A stretch of 64,000 nucleotides of DNA from Pseudomonas viridiflava (GCF_900585905.1 NZ_UTVH01000010.1:1-64000); one strand, 5' to 3'. Positions 1 to 9,710 are shown, numbered from the stretch's first letter. Translations and numbers: made by a program. The notes: generated by a model from the letters alone, not told the origin.

Positions 1-350
1 GTGTCAGGCAGGACGCTATCGCCGAGTCGCGCTGCTCCTGGGCTCCTACAGAGAATTGTGAGTTTGCAGGATTTGTAGGAGCGCCCGAGCACCGCGAGGC
101 CGCGATGGCGGTGGGTCAGACAGGACGCCATCGCCGAGTCGCGCTGCTCCTGGGCTCCTACAGAGAATTGTGAGTTTGCAGGATTTGTAGGAGCGCCCGA
201 GCACCGCGAGGCCGCGATGGCAGTGTGCCAGACAGGACGCCATCGCCGAGTCGCGCTGCTCCTGGGCTCCTACGGGAATTGTGAGTCTGCAGGTCTGTAG
301 GAGCGCCCGAGCAGCGCGAGGCCGCGATGGCGGTGTGTCAGACAGCTCTT
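1..350. repeat. Tandem array of long imperfect hairpin repeats
   Basis: Three copies of a unit repeat at about 112, 112 and 110 bases, judged by the recurring GTCAGACAGG-like start at 3, 115, 227 and 337. Each unit has an arm ending in GGGCTCCTAC, a spacer containing GAATTGTGAGT, and a second arm starting GTAGGAGCGCCCGAGCA and running through GGCCGCGATGGCG. The two arms are imperfect reverse complements, so the transcript would fold into long hairpins. The same element occurs at 26156-26745 and 44275-44362. The array lies just past the 3' end of cyaA and is cut by the window edge. Short open frames inside it are repeat artefacts. The role is unknown. Confidence 0.85.
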
Positions 351-373
351 ACGGGATCCAGAGCCGCTGCCGA

Positions 374-466
374 CGTGGGACCGGCTTTAGCCGGGAAAGA
401 GGCCAGTACAGTCACAAACACAGGATATTAGTCACAGCGCTTTCCCGGCTAAAGCCGGTGCCACGA
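374..466. repeat. Pair of inverted REP elements
   Basis: Two REP-type palindromes face each other: GTGGGACCGGCTTTAGCCGGG at about 375 and its reverse complement form TTTCCCGGCTAAAGCCGGTG at 440, separated by about 40 bases. This head-to-head arrangement is the usual REP doublet of fluorescent and plant-associated Pseudomonas. It sits immediately downstream of the cyaA stop codon and could stabilise the 3' end of its mRNA or act in termination. Those roles are known for REP elements in general and are not shown here. Confidence 0.85.
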
Positions 467-479
467 CAGTCCTGCGTGT

Positions 480-3347
480 TCAGCCACGAGGGGGGAGCAG
501 CGCGCCGCTCATGGCTTCGTTCAGGGCGTGTTCCAGCTCGGTTTTGTAGCGCAGGTAGACAATCGTCTGGCTACCGGCATCGCCGGGCAGGCCTGACAGG
601 TCCAGATCGGTGATGTAGCAGCGGTAACGCTGCGGCTCCTGACGCTGGTCGAGGATCTGGCGGGCGACGACGCTGAACAGTTGATCGCCATACTCCAGTT
701 CCGAGAATTCGTCGTTGTTGCAATACAGGGTCACGCTGACCTGGCCGGGTGCAGCTTCTTCGACGATCGCCTGCACGTCATAGAACGGGCGTCCTGCCGC
801 AGCCGGCACGGCGCGCGGTTCGACCTTGCGGCCTCGCCCTGCCCCGGATGGCAGAATCTGGTAATACAGGGTCTCCAGATGAGTCGGTGCGCCGGGATTG
901 TGCAGCGGCAGCATCGCGTCCCGGCGATAACCCAGCGACTGTAGAAAGCGCTGCAGCGGCAGCAGCAGGCTCAGCTCGTCGTGGTAAGGCAGGCGCTGGT
1001 GCCACAGCGAGTTGCGTTCATCGAGCGCATACAGATCGGCCTCGCCTTCATTGATCCGGTAAAACACCTGAACGCATTCAGGCTGGCCCAGCGGCAGAAT
1101 CAACGCCAGGTCGCTTTCGCTCAACGCATGCGGATCCAGGTGCAGCGGGCTGTAGTGCGTCAGCTCTTCGCCGAGGTATTGGAACAGGCCCGACAGGCTG
1201 TTGATCACCACATGCGTGACGGGCTCGGCGGGGGGCATTTGCAGCACGTGGTACTGCTGTTGCACCTGAATCAGGTAACGATGATTCAGGCGGGCGGCGT
1301 GCAGAAACTGCGCCGTGGCGACCAGCTCTTCAACCCGCTGGGCAATGGCCTGGGCGCGGTTGTGACAGAAGCAGCGCACACGAACGGCTGGCGGTGGCGC
1401 GCCTTCGGGGTGATTGCTCAGCAATTCGCTCAGGCAATCGAGCAGCGCGTGCGGGCCGTCGTGACGACTGACCAGAATCTCGTTCCAGCTGTTGCGGGTG
1501 ATCTGATCGAGGGTCAGCACCAGGTTTTCCCGCACCCCTGCATAACTCAGGGAATCGGTGCGCTCGGTGGTCATCAGGATGTTCAATTCGCGATGATGGC
1601 GCAGCGGGTCAACGCCCACATTGATCAACAGCAGAATGTCGCTCGGCACGCTGGGCCTGAGCAGGCGCTCCTCGCTGACCAGTTGCAGCGGCATCGGCAG
1701 CTGCTGTTGCAGGGCACCCAGCACATTGAACAGTTCGAACTCGGTCAGGTCGCTGCTGCCTGGATGCAGCGCCATGCGCGTGGTGCTGTCGATGATGTTG
1801 TTGCGATGACACCAGGTGAGCAGCTCCATCAATTCGCGGCTGCGCTTGAGCGGAGAGAAATTGAGCCACTCCTGCGGCCCCAGGCTGCCGTTGTACAGCG
1901 CCCATTGGGCCATGCCGGGCTCGCGTCGATTGGGTGCCCGCACCAGCGTCAGGGTGTCCTCGGCCAGATCCGGGGCGATCCCCGGGTTGATGAACTCGAC
2001 CTTGCCCGCCTTGCGCTCGAAGGCGGCGTAGAGTCTGCGGCCCAGCACGTTGAGGTCGCGGGCGTCGGCGGAACTGGCCATGTTGTGCTGCCGCGCCAGC
2101 TGGCTGAGAAAGCGGTAGCTGTAATTGAGCTCGTTGACCAGTGCCCGGCGTTCATGGCCGACCTGGCGCACTTTCCATTGGCTGCGGCTGTCGAGCAGGG
2201 TCAATTGGTGCTCGTCCCAGCCCCATTCCTGAGTCAGTCGCGTCAGCAACTGGCGTTGCCAGCTGGGCGCACGCGCGCGGGTGGAGCCTGTGAGCTTCTT
2301 GTTCACCTTCAGGTAGAGGCTGCGCCGGACCAGCTCCAGCCGCTCCAGCTCGCCGCGCCCGCGCAAGTATTCCTCTATGCGCCGGTACACCATCATGTAG
2401 GGGTCCAGTTCATCCAGGTCCGGTTTGCTGGTGAAGACGGCGTGCTTGAGGCGCTGGCTCAGGCATTGCACCTGCGGGTGCTCGCTGGCGTAGACCTCGG
2501 TCAGCAGCAGCTTGAGCACCGATTTGTAGGGCGACTCAATGCCTTTGTACAACTGCCACAGCCCCGCGCCGAGGAACTCGCCTGGCGCAATGCCCGCCAT
2601 GGAACCCAGGTCCAGCACTTCGTCCGAGCGGATGAAGCGCTTGGACAGCAGCGTGTGGGTGTAGTCGGCGTAGCGCTGCTCCTCGTAAGTCGGCACCAGC
2701 CACCACAACGGGGTGCGCCCGGCGAGCCAGATGGCGGTGCGATAGAACTCGTCCAGCAGCAGGTAATGTTGTGTGCTGCCGCAGTTGTCGGTGCTCAACT
2801 GATCGTCGCGCTCACCGGCGGCAAAGCGCTGCGCGTCGATCAGGAAGAAATGCGCTTCAGCCCCCTGGCTGTCGGCCCAGATTTCAAGCGCCCGGCACTT
2901 CTTGCGCAGTTCGGCGATGGCGTCGCCACCCAGATCGGATTCGTGGCAGACCCACACGTCCATATCGCTTGCTTCGGCCTGAGCCAGCGTACCCAGGCTG
3001 CCCATCAGAAACAGACCATGAATGGGCGCGCGGGCCTTGCCGTAGCGTGGGGTGTAAGAAAACGACCGGGTCAGGCGCTGCGCTTCGGCCAGCGCGAGCG
3101 CGTCGGGCTCGTAGAGCGTGACGCCTGCGGGTGTGCTGCCGGAAACATACCCTGGCAACAGCGGATGATTGACGTGAAAAAACAGTGGCAGCAGGGTCAG
3201 CACGGTTTGCTGGCGTGTTGACAGACCTTGCATGGCACGGCCGAGCCGCCCGTGGTTCAGGCTCAGAAAACGGGAGCGCAGTTGGGCAAGGACCTTGCGA
3301 TCAATACCCTCATCCAGATCAGGGCGAATCTCGAAGTTACGCGTCAT
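480..3347 (-). CDS. cyaA: Class I adenylate cyclase
   Basis: Makes cyclic AMP from ATP, the ligand of Crp/Vfr-type regulators, in the cytoplasm. The 955-residue product starts with the class I adenylate cyclase N-terminal nucleotidyltransferase-like domain. The motif MGSLGTLAQAEASDMDVWV at about 115-133 supplies the Gly-Ser pair and the metal-binding aspartates (D128, D130). The rest is the long regulatory half typical of gamma-proteobacterial CyaA. The Pseudomonas form is longer than the 848-residue E. coli enzyme. The ATG at 3347 is the first in frame after an upstream stop and fits the family N-terminus. REP elements follow its stop. The 746-residue open frame on the other strand (981-3221) is a high-GC shadow. 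Confidence 0.96.
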   Translation of the reverse strand: MTRNFEIRPDLDEGIDRKVLAQLRSRFLSLNHGRLGRAMQGLSTRQQTVLTLLPLFFHVNHPLLPGYVSGSTPAGVTLYEPDALALAEAQRLTRSFSYTPRYGKARAPIHGLFLMGSLGTLAQAEASDMDVWVCHESDLGGDAIAELRKKCRALEIWADSQGAEAHFFLIDAQRFAAGERDDQLSTDNCGSTQHYLLLDEFYRTAIWLAGRTPLWWLVPTYEEQRYADYTHTLLSKRFIRSDEVLDLGSMAGIAPGEFLGAGLWQLYKGIESPYKSVLKLLLTEVYASEHPQVQCLSQRLKHAVFTSKPDLDELDPYMMVYRRIEEYLRGRGELERLELVRRSLYLKVNKKLTGSTRARAPSWQRQLLTRLTQEWGWDEHQLTLLDSRSQWKVRQVGHERRALVNELNYSYRFLSQLARQHNMASSADARDLNVLGRRLYAAFERKAGKVEFINPGIAPDLAEDTLTLVRAPNRREPGMAQWALYNGSLGPQEWLNFSPLKRSRELMELLTWCHRNNIIDSTTRMALHPGSSDLTEFELFNVLGALQQQLPMPLQLVSEERLLRPSVPSDILLLINVGVDPLRHHRELNILMTTERTDSLSYAGVRENLVLTLDQITRNSWNEILVSRHDGPHALLDCLSELLSNHPEGAPPPAVRVRCFCHNRAQAIAQRVEELVATAQFLHAARLNHRYLIQVQQQYHVLQMPPAEPVTHVVINSLSGLFQYLGEELTHYSPLHLDPHALSESDLALILPLGQPECVQVFYRINEGEADLYALDERNSLWHQRLPYHDELSLLLPLQRFLQSLGYRRDAMLPLHNPGAPTHLETLYYQILPSGAGRGRKVEPRAVPAAAGRPFYDVQAIVEEAAPGQVSVTLYCNNDEFSELEYGDQLFSVVARQILDQRQEPQRYRCYITDLDLSGLPGDAGSQTIVYLRYKTELEHALNEAMSGALLPPRG

Positions 3348-3416
3348 TGCGGCTTGAACCGGCGCCGGGCTCGAAAAGGTCGGCTAGGAAATGGCGAGCT
3401 GGGTGGCGTGCAGGAT

Positions 3417-3444
3417 CAACGCCCGAGGCTGATGCTCGGGCGTT
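3417..3444. terminator. Hairpin between the TIGR02647 gene and cyaA
   Basis: AACGCCCGAG and CTCGGGCGTT form a perfect 10-base stem around a 7-base loop. It lies 70 bases upstream of the cyaA start and about 90 bases downstream of the small gene at 3533-3784. No strong T run follows on either strand, so it may be a weak terminator or a structured leader of cyaA rather than a classical Rho-independent terminator. Confidence 0.5.
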
Positions 3445-3532
3445 AATGTTCTGGCGCGAATTTTCTATCGGCGATGTTATCGAGAAATGAAGGGCCCGTA
3501 GCCTATTTTTCAGCGGCGGACCCAGGTGCCGG

Positions 3533-3784
3533 TCAGGCGGCCTTTTTGGCGACGTCGAGAATTGTCAGCAGGGATTGAGCGTGCTCGGCCGCTTCCTGAC
3601 CCAGGCTGGTCAGATAACCGCCGTCGACCTGAGTCGTCAGGCCTTTCTCATAAAGTCTTTTTGCCGCTGCGACGGCCGTGGCGGCCGCTTCGTTATGGTG
3701 GACTTTGAGTCCTTCCAGGGTGCTGCCCAGATTGAACAGTGCAAGGATTTCCAGTTCGGCAACCAACTCAGGGGTATACGACAT
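3533..3784 (-). CDS. Small conserved protein, TIGR02647 family
   Basis: An 83-residue soluble protein starting MSYTPELVAELEILALFNL, with a winged-helix-like helical pattern (KLYEKGLTT-type segment followed by LGQEAAEHAQSLL). I recognise it as the TIGR02647 family, small proteins of Pseudomonas and relatives; some members are described as DNA-binding, but no function is established. The ATG at 3784 is preferred over the longer frame from 3844, because family members start at this Met and the extra residues look like translated spacer. It stands alone, 185 bases upstream of cyaA. Confidence 0.8.
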   Translation of the reverse strand: MSYTPELVAELEILALFNLGSTLEGLKVHHNEAAATAVAAAKRLYEKGLTTQVDGGYLTSLGQEAAEHAQSLLTILDVAKKAA

Positions 3785-4009
3785 AGGTACTCCAGACTTT
3801 ATTAGCGTGATACGCCGCGCTGGCTGACGGCAGTTCCGGGGCAACGTGTCGTTGCTGCACGCGTTGTCCCAGAGGACCGTTGAAACCGGTTTGGCGTGGC
3901 AGCCTCGTCTTGCAAGGCAGCGAGGCTTTTGCAGTGTAGTCCCGGTCGAAAAATTTTGCAGTGCATCTCTGGTCTGGTGGTGCCGCTGCCTGCTGTTGGC
4001 GCAGAATCC

Positions 4010-4291
4010 TTATTTTTCGGGTGGCATTTCGGGCAGCGCGCGCAGTGCTGCTTCATACCACTGGGTGTCGAACGGGCGATCCGCTTCCAGCAATGCGTCG
4101 ATTTCCACTGCGAGAACGTGGGCCATCATGTTCAGGATGTCTTCGCGCTCTAGACCCACCAGCGTCAGTTTGTTGAAGGTGGCCCTGGCAGCAGGCGGGT
4201 TATCGCTTTCGATCTGGTTTTCGATGGCCTGGGTCAGGGTTGCTTCGGCAAATTCTTCTTCGTCGCTTTCATGTTCGATGACGTCGGTCAT
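4010..4291 (-). CDS. Conserved hypothetical acidic protein downstream of argH
   Basis: A 93-residue acidic protein (start MTDVIEHESDEEEFAEATL) predicted to be all-helical, with no signal peptide, membrane segment or metal motif. The segment NKLTLVGLEREDILNMMAHV resembles a small helical bundle. It begins 77 bases after the argH stop on the same strand and could be co-transcribed. A GGTTCC-containing stretch and a GC-rich inverted repeat (about 4318-4345) separate the two. I do not recognise a named function. The position next to argH suggests a conserved Pseudomonas core gene, which is inference. Confidence 0.7.
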   Translation of the reverse strand: MTDVIEHESDEEEFAEATLTQAIENQIESDNPPAARATFNKLTLVGLEREDILNMMAHVLAVEIDALLEADRPFDTQWYEAALRALPEMPPEK

Positions 4292-4368
4292 GGGGTGGTT
4301 CCTCGGGAGATTCAGGGGCGCCTGCCGGACCTGCCGGGCAAGCGCCCGCAGGGCCTGCAGACAGCAGC

Positions 4369-5763
4369 TTATCGTGCGGCGAGCAACGCCTGGCCACGCA
4401 CAACCGCCGCGCGAACCTGGGACGGTGCAGTGCCGCCGATGTGATCACGCGCGTTGACCGAGCCTTCCAGGGTCAGCACGGCAAACACATCGTCTTCAAT
4501 GTGATCGCTGAACCGGCGCAGTTCTTCCAGGCTCATTTCGGCCAGATCCTTGCCGCTCTCGACCCCATATTTCACGGCATGGCCGACGATCTCGTGGCAG
4601 TCACGGAACGGCAGGCCACGGCGCACCAGGTAATCGGCAAGGTCGGTCGCGGTGGAGAACCCGCGCAGCGCCGCTTCACGCATGATGGCGTGTTTCGGCT
4701 TGATCGCCGGGATCATGTCGGCAAAGGCGCGCAGCGAATCGCGCAGGGTGTCAGCGGCGTCGAACAGCGGCTCTTTGTCTTCCTGGTTGTCCTTGTTGTA
4801 GGCCAGTGGCTGGCCCTTCATCAGGGTCAGCAGGCCCATCAGCGCGCCGAACACGCGGCCGCTCTTGCCGCGCACCAGCTCCGGCACGTCGGGGTTCTTC
4901 TTCTGCGGCATGATCGAGCTGCCGGTGCAGAACCGGTCCGGCAGGTCGATGAATTGAAACTGCGCGCTGGTCCACAGCACCAGTTCTTCGGAGAAACGCG
5001 ACAGGTGCATCATCGCGATGCTGGCGGCCGAGCAGAATTCAATGGCGAAATCGCGATCAGAGACACCGTCCAGCGAGTTGCCGCCGACAGTATCAAAGCC
5101 CAGCAGCTTGCAGGTCAGTTCGCGATCGATCGGGTACGTGGTGCCCGCCAGCGCCGCGCTGCCCAGGGGCATGCGGTTCAGGCGCTTGCGGCAGTCGACC
5201 AGACGTTCATGGTCGCGGCTGAGCATTTCGAACCACGCCAGCATGTGATGCCCGAAGGTCACCGGTTGCGCGGTCTGCAGGTGGGTGAAGCCCGGCATGA
5301 TGGTGTCGGCTTCCCGCTCGGCCTGGCCCAGCAGGCCGTGTTGCAGGCGGGTGATTTCGGACAGGATCAGGTCGATTTCGTCACGCAGCCAGAGGCGGAT
5401 ATCGGTGGCCACCTGATCGTTGCGGCTGCGCCCGGTGTGCAGTTTCTTGCCGGTGACGCCGATGCGGTCGGTGAGGCGCGCCTCGATGTTCATGTGCACG
5501 TCTTCCAGATCGACACGCCAGTCAAAGCTGCCGCTCTCGATCTCGCCCTGAATGGTCTTCAGGCCATCAATGATGGTGTCGCGCTCGGCGTCGGTGAGTA
5601 CGCCGACCTGGGCCAGCATCGTGGCGTGGGCAATCGAGCCCATGATGTCGTGGCGATAGAGGCGTTGATCAAAGGTGACGGAGGCCGTGAAGCGCGCGAC
5701 GAAGGCGTCGACGGGTTCACTGAAGCGGCCGCCCCAGGACTGGTTGGTCTTGTCGGTGCTCAT
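4369..5763 (-). CDS. argH: Argininosuccinate lyase
   Basis: Splits argininosuccinate into arginine and fumarate, the last step of arginine synthesis, in the cytoplasm. The 464-residue length is standard. The fumarase/aspartase superfamily signature [19 protein letters not shown] is intact, with the catalytic Ser in GSS, and the substrate-binding blocks [13 protein letters not shown] and [11 protein letters not shown] are present. The ATG at 5763 gives the conserved [19 protein letters not shown] start. It is divergent from algZ with a gap of 131 bases, the usual Pseudomonas arrangement. argB, another arginine gene, lies at 49583-50491 in this window but is not linked to it. Confidence 0.97.
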   Translation of the reverse strand: MSTDKTNQSWGGRFSEPVDAFVARFTASVTFDQRLYRHDIMGSIAHATMLAQVGVLTDAERDTIIDGLKTIQGEIESGSFDWRVDLEDVHMNIEARLTDRIGVTGKKLHTGRSRNDQVATDIRLWLRDEIDLILSEITRLQHGLLGQAEREADTIMPGFTHLQTAQPVTFGHHMLAWFEMLSRDHERLVDCRKRLNRMPLGSAALAGTTYPIDRELTCKLLGFDTVGGNSLDGVSDRDFAIEFCSAASIAMMHLSRFSEELVLWTSAQFQFIDLPDRFCTGSSIMPQKKNPDVPELVRGKSGRVFGALMGLLTLMKGQPLAYNKDNQEDKEPLFDAADTLRDSLRAFADMIPAIKPKHAIMREAALRGFSTATDLADYLVRRGLPFRDCHEIVGHAVKYGVESGKDLAEMSLEELRRFSDHIEDDVFAVLTLEGSVNARDHIGGTAPSQVRAAVVRGQALLAAR

Positions 5764-5894
5764 GGATTCGCTCGTGTTCGGCTGAAGAATGGCAGCCAGG
5801 CATCGGTTCGCCGGGCGCCCGCGATGATAACAGGTTGAGGTTTTTTATTTGCCAGCCGCTTGCCGCCCGGGCTGGCAGCGCCGAGACTGAGGCC

Positions 5895-6977
5895 ATGCGC
5901 AAACACTCCAGTACCCCTCATTCTGCTCCCGGCCCCGGCAAGGAATTCTTCCTGCCTGAACTGTGCCTGCCACAAGCGTTGCTGGTGCTGGTGTTGCTGG
6001 CCGAGTTGCTGGTATTGGTGCTGGTGCTGGTCGAACCGATGCAGCCGGGCTTCGACTGGGTCCGCCTGGCGTTGATGTCGCTGTTCGTACAATGGATCGT
6101 GCTGCTGTCGGCCGCGCTGCTGTGCGGGTTGCGGCCCTGGCTCGCGCGTTTGCCGGCAGGGCGCGCAGGGGTCACGGGCTGTCTGCTGGTGGTGGTCCTG
6201 ACACTGCTGTGTACCGCGATCACCGATCTTTGTCAGCTGACGGCCGACGTCAGCGCTGCCGGCATGGTCGAGCGTTACCTGCGCTATGCCGTGATCGCGC
6301 TGATCATGTCGGCGCTGATGCTGCGTTATTTCTACCTGCAGAGTCAGTGGCGCAAACAGCAGCAGGGCGAACTGCGCGCCCGCATCGAGTCGTTACAGGC
6401 GCGCATCCGCCCGCATTTTCTGTTCAACACCCTCAACAGCATCGCCAGCCTCGTGGCCACCGACCCGGTCAAGGCCGAGCAGGCGGTGCTGGATCTGTCG
6501 GACCTGTTTCGCGCCAGTCTGGCCCGCCCCGGCAGCCTGGTGACCTGGGGCGAGGAACTGGAACTGGCAAAACGATATTTATCGATTGAGCAATATCGTC
6601 TCGGCGAGCGTCTACAGTTGGACTGGGCGATCAGTGGAATTGCCGACGACCTTCCGATTCCCCAGCTAACGTTGCAACCACTATTGGAAAACGCCCTTAT
6701 TTACGGGATCGCACCTCGCGTCGATGGCGGTGTCGTAAAAGTAGAAGCGAATTATGAGGGGGGACAATTCATATTGTGCGTAAGCAATCCCTATGACGAA
6801 GTTGCCCATCGGCAGACTTCCTCCGGCACTCAACAGGCTCTGGTAAACATCGGCGCGCGTATTACGGCACTTTTCGGGCCGCGTGCCAGTCTGACCGTGG
6901 AGCGCCGTGACGGTCGTCACTACACCTGTCTACGCTATCCTTGTGCGAGACTCACGCAGGAAGCCAGAGCTATATGA
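5895..6977 (+). CDS. algZ: Sensor histidine kinase AlgZ (FimS), LytS type
   Basis: Membrane sensor paired with AlgR, controlling alginate, twitching motility and virulence genes in Pseudomonas. The 360-residue protein has a hydrophobic N-terminal half (about four membrane segments between residues 20 and 155). It then carries the unorthodox His_kinase motif RPHFLFNTLNSIASLV, whose His is residue 174 (175 in P. aeruginosa), followed by an ATPase-like region (LQPLLENALIYGI, ALVNIGARITALFG). The ATG at 5895 is chosen over the frame start at 5835, because it begins just before the first membrane segment. The stop overlaps the algR start (ATGA at 6974), so translation is coupled. The last 130 codons are visibly richer in A+T and rare codons than the rest. 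Confidence 0.93.
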   Translation: MRKHSSTPHSAPGPGKEFFLPELCLPQALLVLVLLAELLVLVLVLVEPMQPGFDWVRLALMSLFVQWIVLLSAALLCGLRPWLARLPAGRAGVTGCLLVVVLTLLCTAITDLCQLTADVSAAGMVERYLRYAVIALIMSALMLRYFYLQSQWRKQQQGELRARIESLQARIRPHFLFNTLNSIASLVATDPVKAEQAVLDLSDLFRASLARPGSLVTWGEELELAKRYLSIEQYRLGERLQLDWAISGIADDLPIPQLTLQPLLENALIYGIAPRVDGGVVKVEANYEGGQFILCVSNPYDEVAHRQTSSGTQQALVNIGARITALFGPRASLTVERRDGRHYTCLRYPCARLTQEARAI

Positions 6978-7720
6978 ATGTCCTGATCGTTGATGACGAA
7001 CCCCTGGCCCGCGAGCGTCTGAGCCGTATGGTCGGCGAGATCGAGGGTTACCGGGTTTTGGAACCCAGTGCCGCCAATGGCGAAGAAGCCCTGGCGATGA
7101 TTGAAAGCCACAAGCCGGACATCGTGTTGCTGGATATCCGCATGCCAGGCCTAGATGGCCTGCAGGTCGCTGCCAGATTGTGCGAGCGTGAAACACCGCC
7201 CGCTGTTGTCTTTTGTACTGCGCACGACGAATTTGCCCTTGAGGCCTTCCAGGTCAGTGCCGTTGGCTATCTGGTCAAGCCGGTGCGGCCTGAGCATCTG
7301 GCCGAGGCGTTGCGCAAGGCCGAGCGGCCCAACCGCGTGCAGTTGGCGGCCATGACCCGTCCTGCGGCTGAAAGCGGTACCGGTCCGCGCAGCCATATCA
7401 GTGCGCGCACGCGCAAAGGCATCGAGCTGATCCCGCTGGATCAGGTGATCTTTTTCATCGCCGATCACAAGTACGTGACCCTGCGGCACGAAGGCGGCGA
7501 AGTGCTGCTGGACGAACCGCTGAAAGCGCTGGAAGACGAATTCGGTGACCGTTTTGTGCGTATTCATCGCAACGCACTGGTCGCCCGCGAGCGCATCGAG
7601 CGCCTGCAACGTACGCCGCTGGGGCATTTCCAGCTGTACCTCAAAGGCCTCAATGGTGACGCGCTGATCGTCAGCCGCCGGCACGTTGCCGGGGTGCGCA
7701 AGATGATGCAGCAGTTGTAA
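6974..7720 (+). CDS. algR: Response regulator AlgR (LytTR type)
   Basis: DNA-binding response regulator that activates algD, algC, fim and rhamnolipid genes in P. aeruginosa. The 248 residues match the family length. The receiver domain (1-120) has the acidic pair in IVDDEP, the phosphorylated Asp at residue 54 (PDIVLLDIRMPG) and the conserved Lys in LVKPVRP. The C-terminal LytTR domain (about 140-245) contains ISARTRKGIELI and FVRIHRNALV. The start overlaps the algZ stop. algR is followed by a perfect inverted repeat (CTGTGGAGC/GCTCCACAG, 7741-7770) and a REP element, which probably mark the end of the operon. Confidence 0.95.
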   Translation: MNVLIVDDEPLARERLSRMVGEIEGYRVLEPSAANGEEALAMIESHKPDIVLLDIRMPGLDGLQVAARLCERETPPAVVFCTAHDEFALEAFQVSAVGYLVKPVRPEHLAEALRKAERPNRVQLAAMTRPAAESGTGPRSHISARTRKGIELIPLDQVIFFIADHKYVTLRHEGGEVLLDEPLKALEDEFGDRFVRIHRNALVARERIERLQRTPLGHFQLYLKGLNGDALIVSRRHVAGVRKMMQQL

Positions 7721-7740
7721 GCCGTCCCCGCGCCGCACAC

Positions 7741-7820
7741 CTGTGGAGCTGCCTGAGGGCCGCTCCACAGTTGCATTGGCGCCAAGACGGGCGTGGGACC
7801 GGCTTTGGCCGGGAAGGCGG
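7741..7820. repeat. Stem-loop and single REP element between algR and hemC
   Basis: A perfect 9-base stem (CTGTGGAGC at 7741, GCTCCACAG at 7762) with a 12-base loop follows algR, and a REP palindrome (GGGACCGGCTTTGGCCGGGA) follows at 7796. There is no T run after the first stem. Together they likely separate the algZR transcript from hemC. The rest of the 226-base gap holds only the hemC leader. Confidence 0.7.
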
Positions 7821-7946
7821 CAGCCCTGACAGCCTATCGGCAAGGTTGCAAGACACAGTTTCATCCCCAAGGTGCGGCGACGCGACGCTGAGCCATTTCC
7901 CCCGAACTGTTATTATCCGTCGCATCAATCAAATACGGATCGATTC

Positions 7947-8888
7947 ATGTCCTCTCGCGAAATCCGCATCGCCACCCGCAAAAGCGCGCTGGCCCTCTGG
8001 CAGGCCGAATACGTCAAGGGACGTCTGGAGCAGGCGCACCCGGGGCTTTGCGTGACGCTGGTGCCCATGGTCAGTCGCGGCGACAAGCTGCTGGATTCGC
8101 CGCTGTCGAAGATCGGCGGCAAAGGGCTGTTCGTCAAGGAACTGGAAACCGCGCTGCTCGAGGATCGCGCCGACATCGCCGTGCACTCGATGAAAGACGT
8201 ACCCATGGATTTCCCTGCGGGCCTTGGGCTGTTTTGCATCTGTGAACGCGAAGACCCGCGCGACGCGTTTGTCTCCAACCGTTTTGCCAGCCTTGAAGCG
8301 TTGCCTGCTGGGAGCATCGTCGGCACCTCAAGCCTGCGCCGACAGGCACAGCTGCTGGCCCGTCGACCCGATCTGAAAATCAATTTCCTGCGGGGCAATG
8401 TCAATACCCGCCTGGCCAAGCTGGACGCCGGAGAATATGACGCGATCATTCTTGCGGCGGCGGGCCTGATCCGCCTCGGTTTCGAGGACCGCATCACCGC
8501 CGGCATCAGCGTTGTCGACAGCCTGCCAGCCGGTGGCCAGGGCGCGGTGGGTATCGAATGTCGCAGTGTCGACGCTGAAATCCACGCCCTGCTGGCGCCG
8601 CTGCATCACGACGACACGGCGATTCGTGTGGTTGCCGAGCGTTCGCTGAACAAGCACCTCAACGGCGGCTGTCAGGTGCCCATCGCCTGCTACGCGGTAC
8701 TGGAAGGCGAGCAACTGTGGTTGCGCGGCCTGGTGGGCGATCCCTCCGGCAAGGTGCTGCTGCATGCCCAGGCGCGAGCCCCGCGTGCGCAAGCCCAGGC
8801 GCTGGGCGTGCAGGTGGCCGAGGCGTTGCTGGAGCAAGGCGCAGAAGAGATTCTCAAGGCGGTATACGGCGTGGCGGAACGAGAATGA
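7947..8888 (+). CDS. hemC: Porphobilinogen deaminase (hydroxymethylbilane synthase)
   Basis: Joins four porphobilinogen molecules into hydroxymethylbilane in haem, sirohaem and cobalamin synthesis. The 313-residue protein has the cofactor-binding block [13 protein letters not shown]; its Cys is residue 242, the attachment site of the dipyrromethane cofactor, as in E. coli. Other family blocks are [21 protein letters not shown] and [11 protein letters not shown]. The ATG at 7947 gives the conserved [17 protein letters not shown] start; the frame extends upstream, but the added sequence is not protein-like. The stop overlaps the hemD start by four bases. Confidence 0.97.
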   Translation: MSSREIRIATRKSALALWQAEYVKGRLEQAHPGLCVTLVPMVSRGDKLLDSPLSKIGGKGLFVKELETALLEDRADIAVHSMKDVPMDFPAGLGLFCICEREDPRDAFVSNRFASLEALPAGSIVGTSSLRRQAQLLARRPDLKINFLRGNVNTRLAKLDAGEYDAIILAAAGLIRLGFEDRITAGISVVDSLPAGGQGAVGIECRSVDAEIHALLAPLHHDDTAIRVVAERSLNKHLNGGCQVPIACYAVLEGEQLWLRGLVGDPSGKVLLHAQARAPRAQAQALGVQVAEALLEQGAEEILKAVYGVAERE

Positions 8889-9661
8889 ACGGGTGGCGGC
8901 TGCTGCTGACCCGACCGACCGAAGAGTCAGCCGCCCTGGCGTTGACCCTGGCTGAAGTCGGTGTCCACAGCAGCAGCCTGCCGTTGCTTGAAATCGAACC
9001 GCTGCCCGCAGACGCCTCGCACCGGGCGCTGATCGCCGATCTGGATCAGTACAATGCCGTGGTGGTGGTCAGCAAACCTTCGGCCCGCCTGGGCTTGCAG
9101 CTGGTTGCACAGATGTGGCCGCAGACCCCGCTGATGCCGTGGTTCAGTGTCGGTGCGGCGACCGGGCAGATCCTGCAGGACTATGGCCTGGATGTAAGCT
9201 GGCCCGAAGGCGGCGATGACAGCGAGGCGTTGCTGGCGCTGCCGCGTCTGCAACAGGCTATCGCGCTGCCCGGCTCTAGAGTGTTGATCATGCGTGGCGA
9301 CGAGGGTCGCGAGCTGCTCGCCGAGTCATTGCGCAGCCTTGGCGCGAGTGTGGACTACCTGGCGCTTTACAGGCGCAAGCTGCCCTGCTATCCCTCATCG
9401 ACGCTGGTCGAGCGCCTGCGGGCTGAACGGTTGAACGCGCTGGTGGTCAGCAGTGGGCAGGGTTTTCAACATCTGCATGAGCTGGCGGGCGATGCCTGGC
9501 CGGGCATTGCGCAGTTGACGTTATTCGTACCAAGCTCGCGCGTGGCCGAACTGGCACGCGAAGCGGGCGCTCGAACTGTTGTAAATTGTCGTGGCGCCAG
9601 CGCTGCGGCTTTGCTGGCGGCGTTACGGGAACTGCCCAAACCCGCCCTTCCGGCGTATTGA
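8885..9661 (+). CDS. hemD: Uroporphyrinogen-III synthase
   Basis: Closes and flips hydroxymethylbilane to uroporphyrinogen III. The 258-residue product starts [18 protein letters not shown] and shows the weakly conserved two-domain HemD fold ([54 protein letters not shown]). The ATG at 8885 overlaps the hemC stop (ATGA), which signals translational coupling and rules out the longer frame from 8717. hemX follows after 49 bases. The family is poorly conserved, but these blocks and the position make the call secure. Confidence 0.94.
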   Translation: MNGWRLLLTRPTEESAALALTLAEVGVHSSSLPLLEIEPLPADASHRALIADLDQYNAVVVVSKPSARLGLQLVAQMWPQTPLMPWFSVGAATGQILQDYGLDVSWPEGGDDSEALLALPRLQQAIALPGSRVLIMRGDEGRELLAESLRSLGASVDYLALYRRKLPCYPSSTLVERLRAERLNALVVSSGQGFQHLHELAGDAWPGIAQLTLFVPSSRVAELAREAGARTVVNCRGASAAALLAALRELPKPALPAY

Positions 9662-9710
9662 TCGACAGACTGTCTTTCACTGATTACGGCCAAATGCAAA
9701 GGATGGACAC

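Noticed and set aside
1-350. CRISPR array
   Set aside because: Repeats are over 80 bases long with inverted arms, the spacers are nearly identical to each other, and there are no cas genes.
981-3221. 746-residue open frame on the plus strand opposite cyaA
   Set aside because: Rich in His, Gln, Arg and Val with no domain or ribosome site; it mirrors the third-codon G+C of cyaA and is a shadow frame.
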